In this document: positions 56,551 through 64,000 of the stretch, piece after piece
How the letters are laid out: the number at the start of each line of letters is the position of its first letter
How positions within the stretch are numbered: the stretch's first letter is position 1
Origin: Nepenthes gracilis
Taxonomy: Eukaryota; Streptophyta; Magnoliopsida; Caryophyllales; Nepenthaceae
Length of the DNA stretch: 64,000 nucleotides
Direction of reading: 5' to 3'
Assembly: GCA_033239525.1 (NCBI GenBank)
Contig: BSYO01000030.1
Span: forward strand, 14,281,030 to 14,345,029
The notes under the pieces: generated by a model
Told to the model about the DNA's origin: nothing
The model's input: only the letters and a program-made list of their open reading frames with translations
Databases searched by the model: none
Translations under genes and position numbers: made by a program

Positions 56551-57832
56551 CTACTCCTTTTTGTCACAAATGACCAAATTGAGGGCATCAATTAGAGTTA
56601 GAGGAATCATGGTGAGATAGCTATGTGGTAGATAGACGAGCAAGCCGCTCCTCCTCCTAAGTAGTAAGATTGGTGTTAAGGCGCTAAAAACCCATGAGCA
56701 TGTCGGATGCCAATTACATGAGAGAAGCAAACAACCACTTTTGAGAGAAAAGCAACTGCGCCTAAGAGGAAAATAATTGCTCATAAGAGGAAAGCAACCA
56801 CTTATAAGAGGTAGATAGTTGCTTGAGCCGATTGGTAACTTGAGAGAACTACCCCAAGATTAGAGAGGAGGAAGAGGGAGATGACAGAGAAGGATTGGAC
56901 AAGTCATGATAAGATGGATCGGGATAGGATAGGCTTGGATAAGACGGGCTACCCTTGGCCGAATAAGAAGGGTCCTCTGGAACAGGCTCATCAAGAGGAT
57001 TATCAGGAGTCGAGAAGTGCTAATGAGTGTAGGCTCAGCATTGTTTGAAGGACATGTGGGTAATGGACTGGCCAAACTGCACACAATAAAGGTCTGAAAA
57101 TTGTATGCCTAAACCCATGATAAGGCATTGGATAAGGAAACCATAGGAAAGGTTTTCATCCTTTTTGGTCACAAAGATATCGATAATAAGCGAACATAGG
57201 TGAGATGGAAGATTAATAGGCCATCTACTCATAAGAGCATAGAGGAACAAGGTTTTATCTTGAGGGATAGAAAAAAAATGTGTAACTGAAGAACGTTAAT
57301 TAACATGATCCGGCACACAACCATCCTCCGAGAGGTGAGATGTGTAGTTTTAAAGGATCAGCCATGTCATTCCATGTAAGAGCCATAGAGAAAAGAGGCT
57401 ACCTCATTGGGATATGGCATGGTATTTCACTTGTATGGGTAGCTAGAATGGGCGACACGAGGAATGCCTAGTGTGTGGGAGAGCACTTCTGAGATAATCT
57501 GAAGCAACTTCCCCTCAAGAAGGTAGTAAAAGAACATATAGCTAGGTCAAAATTGTGAATGTTAGAATAAAACTATTAAATTAAGAGTTGAGAAGGAGAA
57601 TGATGTTGGTCAGGATCAGCTTCTAACGTTGATCCGTGAACAGTGAGGAAATAGAAGGATTGAGGGATGCAAGGTCAACTTCCCATTCAAGGGTAAGTTG
57701 CCGATAAGATATATGGTTGTGAAACAATTCCTCAGCTGTGGCACTAACAAAATGATTAGGTGCTGAGGGCCCGCTCACCTGGGAATGCTTACCAGTTGAT
57801 TTTCAGATGAGGGATTTTCGTGAAGTAGACAT
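56551..57832 (-). pseudogene. Extra ORF of element J in the envelope position
   Basis: The ATG ends at 57832 (MSTSRKSL). Readable parts are HFVSATAEELFHNHISYRQL and EWEVDLASLNPSISSLFTDQ (57640-57760). Then comes FLYALMSRWPINLPSHLC with LSYGFLIQCLIMGLG (57100-57250). This order resembles a plant 'putative transposon protein' domain family (PF20167 as I remember it), not an envelope. A proline/serine-rich stretch (56880-57000) and five 21-bp repeats that encode heptads (LLSSYEQ, LLFSQKW, 56711-56822) follow, so the tail is a coiled coil. Stops and indels throughout. Same strand as pol. Confidence 0.5.
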
Positions 57833-58658
57833 CTGCACAGTAAATAGAAAAAGAGACAGTGAGGGAGGAAAATACAAAGACAAAGTCAACAATGATCGAA
57901 CCCACCAACCACAATACCGCGGGTCAATGGAGGTAAATAACAAGAACAAATCTACACGCAAGAGGTGTAGATTGGATCGAGGGGAACCCAAAAATTTGTA
58001 TGTGTCCGACATTGAACTACCCAAAGCCCACAGACCCCGCACCATCACTGGTTGAGAGGAGAGCTAAAATCAGACAAATTGACACTAGAGGGTTGCAAAT
58101 CGGGAGGCAGGGATCCCAAAAACGTAGGTATATACCAGTTGTGACACCGAAAATCCATGACTAGACAAGGCAAAATCTACGTAAATGTGGTATGACAAAG
58201 TACAAATTAGCTCTAATTATACACACTACATGAAGCAATCTAGCAAATGAGGTGAAGAAAAGCGTTGTTAATGGTGGTGACTGAAAATCGCCATTTATTG
58301 TGAAGGGGAGCTTAAGAGTAAAGGAGGAGGAGGTTACCTTGTGAGCGCCCAAGATTTGCAAGATGAAGAACTGACATGGAGGATTGGGAGGTGCGAGGAG
58401 GTAGAGAGATTATTAGAGAAGAGAGAGGAATGGGAGAGAGATGAGGATTAAAGTGAACACAGTGAAAGGCACATGACCTGCGGTAGATAATAAAGCGTCT
58501 AGCGCGGTTGCACTCAAGTGCACCTCAGGCTCGTGTCAAGCATGCCTAGGAGGAAAAGAAAATACACAAAGTGGGAGAGCTCCTATTAGGCGCCCTCCAT
58601 GCACGAGGAACAATGCATTTTTTTTATTTTTTTAATGTAGAAAAATATAAAATTCTCT
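57833..58658 (-). other. Spacer between pol and the extra ORF of J
   Basis: Non-coding. It includes a patch with CTCAAGTGCACCTCAGGC (58505-58560) that resembles the repeats in the 3' LTR. Confidence 0.45.
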
Positions 58659-60170
58659 TTAGTCTGATGGGGGAGAGCAAATTCCAATGGCCTTTCTATG
58701 CGATTCAAATATAAAATTATCCAATGGCTTGATAAGGATATCGACTAATTGGAATTCGATTGGGGTATATTCAAGAGCAATGACCTGAATTTTAACTAGT
58801 CCATGAATAAAATGGTGTCGAATAATTATATGTTTGGTTCGTGAGTGTTGAATGGGATTTTTAGAGATATTGATTACACTTGTATTGCCACAATAGATAG
58901 TTATAGTATCCTTGATTATGTCGTAATCGTACAGCATTTATTTTATCCATAAGAGTTGTGTGTAGCAATTACCAGTAATAATATATTCTACTTTAGCAAT
59001 AGATAAGGAGATAAAATTTTCCTTCTTACTTATCTAGGCCACTAGATTGGAGTTGACATAGAGGAATCCATTGAAATTTTCTTTTGCAATTATTGGTATT
59101 TTCAGCCCCGTCGGTATCGGGGTAGCCAGCCAAATCAAAATTAGAGTCACGAGAATAAAAGATCCAATAATTAAACATGCCATTAACATAGCAAATAATT
59201 CGTTTGACGGCACTTAAGTAAAATTCTTTGGGATTAGATTGATATCAAGTACACACGTATAAACTAAAGGCAATGTTAGGTCTACTTTCAGTTAAGTAGA
59301 GGAGACTTTCTATCGAACTTCTATAGAGTGTTTGATTGACACTTTTTAGCAGGATTACGATCTAATTTTGTAGAAGTGCTCATGAGAGTTCGAGTATATT
59401 TTTTGTTATTGAGCCTAAAACGTTTAACAATGTCCTTGACATACTTAGTTTGGAAGATGAAGAAACCTTACGAAAGTTTTTTAATATGTAAGCCCATAAA
59501 GAACATAAGTTCTTTTCCATACTCATTTCAAATTCAGAGGTCATACAGTTTATAAATTTGTCAACATAGGAATCTATGGTAGCACCAAATATAATGTTAT
59601 CAATATAAACTTGCATAACAATCATGCATTTTCCAATAATTTTTACAAAAAATATTTTATTAACATTACCCCTAGCAAAGCCGTGGTCACTAATATACGA
59701 GGTGAGCTGCTTGTACGAAATTTTTAGAACTTGTTTAAGACCATACAATGCCTTTTTAAGCTTAAGTACATGGTCCAGTAAAACAGGATCAACAAACCCC
59801 CTTAGTTGCTCAACATAAACTTCATCTTGGATGATACAATTGAGGAAAGCACTTTTGACATCCTTTTGATAGAGTCTTATGCCCATAGTATAGGTAATGG
59901 ATAATAGAATTCTTATAAATTTAAGACAAGTCATAGGAGCAAAAGTTTCATCAAAATTAATTTCCTCAATTTGCACGTTACCCTAAGCAACAATATGAGC
60001 TTTATTTCTAAAAATATTGTCATCTTTATCAGTTTTATTTTTAAAGATTTACTTAGTGCCAATGACATTCGTATGTTTAGGTCAAGGAACTAAGCACCAC
60101 ACATCATTCTTGACAAATTGATTTAGCTTTTTATGTATGACGTTGATTCAGCATTCGTCATTCAAAACCT
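58659..60170 (-). pseudogene. Element J reverse transcriptase and RNase H
   Basis: The linker and RT start read NDVWCLVP and HTNVIGTK (60050-60140). RT follows at 59380-59976 with FDETFAPMTCLKFIRILLSI, YQKDVKSAFLNCIIQDEVYV and LKKALYGLKQ. The catalytic motif reads YIDNII where YVDD is expected, so the second Asp is lost. RNase H ends with IYCGNTSVINISKNPIQHSR and KHIIIRHHFIHGLV (58659-58937). A central gap and stops separate the parts. Confidence 0.85.
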
Positions 60171-61640
60171 CCTCAACCTTTTTTGGCTCTAAGTGGAAGA
60201 CATAACAAGTATAGGCAAGTTGATTCAAGACTAAGTGATGGTCTTATCCCTTCACTCAAATCACCAAATATGTAATCTTTAGAATGATTTAGTTTGGTTC
60301 TAGTGGAAGGTTCCTTGACCGGAATGGTGTTCAGAATCTTGTTTGGAATATTAGCAGGAACTGATTCATGAGACGATTCAGTTTGATCAACCTCTTTGTC
60401 CAACTCATCATTTAGGGTGCTTGCTACGGACATCATTGACCACTACATTGATCGACTCTATTATAGTTTGAGTATGAAAATCGTATACACAATAGGTTCT
60501 ATTGGAAAGGAAATATTCCTAAAATATTTCTTCATTTCTTTTAGAGTTGAACTCACTTAAATTTTTCATATCTCGAAGTATGTAGTATTTACTTTCAAAA
60601 ATGTGAAAATATTTTATAGTGGGTTTCTTTCCACTCCAAAGTTCATAAAGAGTCTTATCCATTTCGGGTTTTAGGTAGACTCTATTAATTATGTGGCAAG
60701 TTGTGCTTATGGCTTCGCCTCAGAAGTGCATGACTATATTTTTACTTTATATCATAATTCTAGCTATTTCTTGGATAATTTTATTTATTCATTCCACAAT
60801 CCCATTTTGTTAGGGTTTTTGTTGGTACAAAGTATTCATATTGAATTTCTTATTCATTACAAAAAATGTCAAAGTTTGAGTTTTTAAATTTTTTTCCATT
60901 ATCACTGGAACTAGTACAATCGGAGTTCCTTTTTCATCGATGATTTTTTTGTACAAAATTTTTACCTAATCAAAAGTACTAAATTTTTTACGTATGAGAT
61001 CTATCCAAGAATATCTAGAGTAGTTGTCTATAGCCACTAGGATATACCTACGTGACATTTACACTTGGAAAACAATTCAAGAGGAAGCGAGGTGTAAATG
61101 TCACGTAGAAATGAATGACTAGCCCTAATTTGTTTTCCAAGTTGACAAGGACCGTACACATGGTGTTTGACAATAGACAATTTTAAAATGCTTTCAATAT
61201 AATTTTTCTTAGAAATTTTAGATAGATTTTTAAAATTTAAATGACCAAGACATTGATTCCATCTTATTTTCTTGAAACCCTAGTAGAATCAATTTTTTGA
61301 AGTCTTCAAACTTGAGAGATGGCATCTTAGGACAAAAGACATAACTTTGTTTTCTCACCATTTTTCTTTTCTTTTTCCATTCAAACCTTCCATCCTTCTA
61401 CCTGCGTTGGAGACGTTGGTTCGTGAAGAAGGAGACTCTTGATATCATAGGGATCACGTGACGGGAGTAAGTCGGCTTAGGTTAGCTGCGTCGGTTATTT
61501 TCAGGAGTCTTTTTTCTCGACCTTCTAACACTAGAGAGCCATTTTGTTTAAATATCCTTTACGTCATAAATATATTTTTCGCACTTGTCCCTTCTAACAC
61601 TAGAAAAAAATTTTGAAAAAAATTTGACCTCAAAATTTTT
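60171..61640 (-). pseudogene. Element J integrase (heavily decayed)
   Basis: The zinc-finger to core linker reads PCQLGKQIRASHSF then TSLPLELF (61080-61150), and KIIDEKGTPIVLVP lies near 60920-60960. NGIVE near 60800 may mark the catalytic Glu. The expected first catalytic Asp block is replaced by an inverted copy of neighbouring sequence. Downstream, 60173-60436 encodes an acidic linker (STLNDELDKEVDQTESSHES). Confidence 0.65.
61048..61108. repeat. Perfect 17-bp inverted repeat in J integrase
   Basis: CTACGTGACATTTACAC at 61048-61064 and its exact complement at 61092-61108, spacer 27 bp. The next 11 bases outside (TTGGAAAACAA at 61065) are complementary to 61132-61142. One arm replaces expected integrase sequence. 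Confidence 0.85.
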
Positions 61641-61649
61641 ATCATAAAA

Positions 61650-61910
61650 TTAATTAATATTAAGCAAGTTAGATTTTAACCCGAATATATATAAAATATC
61701 ACAAGGTTTCTGGAGCTCAGAAATACTAATATACCCTTTGCCAAGAATAGAAGCCCTAATTCCATCTCCAATAACAACCGTTCCATCGGGATGGTTAGAA
61801 AGAGACAAAAATATTGCCTTATTGTTATACATATGTCTAGAGTATCCATTGTCCAAATGCCACAATGAATGGTTTTGGGCTTTTAGAGCAATATGTGCAG
61901 CTTGACACAT
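61650..61910 (-). pseudogene. Element J protease
   Basis: Aspartic protease of copia type: SLWHLDNGYSRHMYNNKAIF, then GTVVIGDGIRASILGKGYI and LYIFGLKSNLLNIN. The catalytic D-S-G reads D-N-G. 86 residues open. Confidence 0.8.
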
Positions 61911-63696
61911 AATTTTTAGAAGTGTTTTTTAAATCACTATTCTTAATTTATATTTTTTTCTTGAATTTATTTTTTTGAGTTAAGTTTTTAACTTGTTTAT
62001 TTAGATATTGAATGTGATTGATAAGTTTATTCATTTTCATACTTTGTCTCTGATTGTACAATAGATTGATGGTGTGACAATGAGGACGAATGTGTCCATT
62101 TATCCACATGCATGGCAGGCAAGTAGAAACTTAGGGACAGAGTAAGGTTTACTTGATTGATTTCTAAAGTAAGCCTCTTTAGCATTTGTATCAATCGATT
62201 GATTAATTTTAGCATGTTTATTCATCATCTTATTGGTATTACTTTTAGGCAAAAAATTTAAAACATTTCTTTTCGCTACTTATTTTGGTATAAATTTAAT
62301 GGTTTTAGATGTGCATATATTTTTGTGTGGAATAATAGTGGCAGGAACAAAAATCATTTTTGAATATCCGTCGTTTTTAGAAGTGTTTTTTCACATATCC
62401 CAAACCTTTATTATTTTATACTATCTTTCCTAATTTTAACATATGATCAAACCTTTTGGTACTACACAAGAATTTTTTTTTAAGATTATTCTTAGCATTT
62501 TCAAGCTTTAATTCTAAAGATTTGATTTTTGCATTTAAGGATCCGTTCAACATTTTTGGTTCATGATATTTAATAGTTATGAGTTTCAATTTCTTTTTTG
62601 ATTTAGCTAATTGACAATTTAGAAAAATTTAAGTTTTCTTCACTCTTAGGCATTCTCCTAAATAATTTATCATAAGTTTCTTAAAGCTCATCAAACTCAT
62701 TATCAAATTATTTATATGAAGAATCAAAATATTTTTATTGCTTACTAGTGGCTTCATCATCATTGATAATAGAAGTCTTCAGGGATTTTTCATCATGGTT
62801 TTCTTTCTTTTTATCATCTGTGAGGGACATATTTAAGGCTTTTTCTTTTTATTTTTTAAAGTTAGGGTACTCGATTCGAATATAACCAAAATCGTGGCAT
62901 TCATGGCATTAGATTCTTTAAGATTTTTATTTTTGTGTCTTTGTTTTCCTTTTTTGTCTTGCTTGATGAAATTCTTGTATGATGTTATTTCCTTTTAATA
63001 TTTATTTATTACTTTTATTCTTGAAGATTTTTTAAAATTTTTAATAAATAAAACAAAATTCTCATCGTTATATGACTCAACATCGGAGTTATGGTTTCTT
63101 TCTTCCTTAATAGGTTTCAAGGCAATGAATTCGTTCTTCTTGGACTGTGGGAGTGTGCAATCATATGTTTGTAGAGAGCCCATAAGTTCTTCTTTTTTAG
63201 TTTGTTAAAATCTTTACTCTCCTCCAATGCCATGACTTTAGATCTAAATCATTCAGGGAACGATATTAGGACATTTCGGATATTTTTATTTTTCAGAATT
63301 CGTTCTCCCAAGTTAAACGTTGAATTTATTATAACATTTAATTTGGCATAAAATTTATCAAAAGTATCGTCATCCTTTATCCTGATTTCTTTAAATCTAA
63401 TAGTAAGCATTTATAATTTGAAATTCTTTACAATTTTGTTCTTTCATGTGTAATTTCAAGAATGCCCCATGCATCTTTGGAGCTCTCGGACATCGTGATG
63501 CATTTAAACGCTTCAGGGATGTAGTTATAAAAATAACATGCAACCCATTACTATTTCAATTATAGGCATCGAGTTCTTCTTTTAGCCATAAAGACAGAAC
63601 TTTGGATTCATCTCCCATAGTACTTTTGGGTGGTATCTACCCAATTTGAGTACTGGCACATATGTGTTTATCCATGGATTCAAGAAAAGCTCTCAT
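61911..63696 (-). pseudogene. Element J gag
   Basis: Starts MRAFLESMDKHICASTQIG at 63696, a Sirevirus gag-like beginning. A zinc knuckle at about 62875-62925 reads CHECHDFGYIRIEYPNF, so the His and last Cys have become Tyr. An acidic block (NHNSDVESYNDENF, 63000-63080) follows the gag core. Frames are broken many times. Confidence 0.7.
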
Positions 63697-63791
63697 GCAT
63701 ATTTTCTAATAGGTATTATTATTCCTATTAAAGTAGAGAGGAGTAGAGAGAGATTGGCTAGTATGCATCTAGATTGTGGCCGCAGATTAGA

Positions 63792-63810
63792 ATAAGTCTT
63801 TAATACCAAT
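63792..63810 (-). other. Primer-binding site of element J
   Basis: On the minus strand ATTGGTATTAAAGACTTAT directly after the 5' LTR. It corresponds to TGGTATCAGAGC (initiator-Met tRNA) with changes. Confidence 0.7.
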
Positions 63811-64000
63811 TGAAATGGACTATGGAGTCCCAAATCATAATTTGTTTCAACTCTCTTTTCAATTGATGAAATAAACATAAACATAAATATATAATACACT
63901 TAAAATATATTTAGATTTAGATGCAAACAGTAAACAATAATTATAATAATAATAAAGATGAAATTTGATGATAAAAAAAATCTTAGTAATCATAATTATT
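63811..64000 (-). repeat. 5' LTR of element J (partial)
   Basis: Matches 54486-54680 base by base with moderate divergence. It continues beyond the window. Confidence 0.85.

Larger units (their letters stand above)
54486..64000 (-). mobile_element. Element J: Sirevirus-like Ty1/copia element, 5' LTR cut by window
   Basis: LTR starts TGAAATGGA match at 54486 and 63811 (plus-strand reading) and stay alike for the 190 bp available. The minus-strand order is 5' LTR, primer-binding site, gag, protease, integrase, RT, RNase H, an extra ORF, several GGGGGAG tracts, 3' LTR. An extra ORF after pol and repeated polypurine tracts are reported traits of Sireviruses. All genes are broken. Element K sits in the 3' LTR. 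Confidence 0.85.

Noticed and set aside
57807..58055. 82-residue plus-strand frame
   Set aside because: Shadow of the minus-strand start region of J's extra ORF.
1..64000. tRNA, rRNA or other RNA genes
   Set aside because: None recognised by eye. Only tRNA-complementary primer-binding sites were seen.

Overview
This is repeat-rich plant nuclear DNA, almost certainly from a flowering plant. It holds at least nine LTR-retrotransposon copies from plant-specific lineages: Ty3 Tat-type and chromovirus, Ty1/copia including a Sirevirus-like element, one TRIM and one large non-autonomous derivative. These sit in AT-rich spacer with microsatellites. Nearly every mobile-element gene is broken by stops and frameshifts. 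The only convincing host gene is a 72-residue membrane-protein ORF at 33783-34001. I saw no RNA gene and no CRISPR array. The species cannot be named from this sequence.

Layout. 1-6084: 3' half of a Tat-type Ty3 element (A), with integrase remnant, 3' UTR minisatellite, an antisense ORF and the 3' LTR. 6247-7479: LTR-like repeat, then a long (TTA)n tract near 7.8-8.05 kb. 8831-11670: internally deleted chromovirus (B, minus strand, target-site duplication CACTA). 12459-20758: gag-only copia element (C, TSD GTTGA). Its 5' LTR is split by a non-autonomous Tat derivative (D, 12798-17626, TSD GCCAT) that keeps only the antisense ORF. 21.9-27.7 kb: LTR-like fragments and three tandem units of about 330 bp. 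28560-28717: a possible isolated exon. 30530-33253: copia remnant (F). 33.4-34.1 kb: the small host gene. 35288-42697: Tat-type element (G, minus, TSD ATATA). 42825-53129: second minus-strand Tat-type element (H), with a probable solo LTR (I) nested in its 3' LTR. 54486 to the window end: Sirevirus-like copia element (J, minus), with a 563-bp TRIM (K, TSD TAAAC) nested in its 3' LTR.

How the parts relate. A, D, G and H share one polypurine-tract signature (GCATGGGG followed by a short purine-rich stretch and CTA or CAA), and G and H share one primer-binding site, so they form one lineage. A, D and H all carry, antisense to pol and between the 3' UTR minisatellite and the 3' LTR, a gene for a protein resembling the 'putative gypsy type transposon' domain family (PF04195, by recollection of the family pattern), followed by a coiled-coil tail. 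All three copies contain a short canonical GT-AG intron just before the coiled coil (79, 81 and 69 bp). This implies that the antisense transcript was made and spliced. J carries in its envelope position a sense-strand ORF resembling a different plant transposon protein domain, also ending in a heptad-repeat tail. Two unrelated lineages have therefore acquired accessory proteins of similar architecture.
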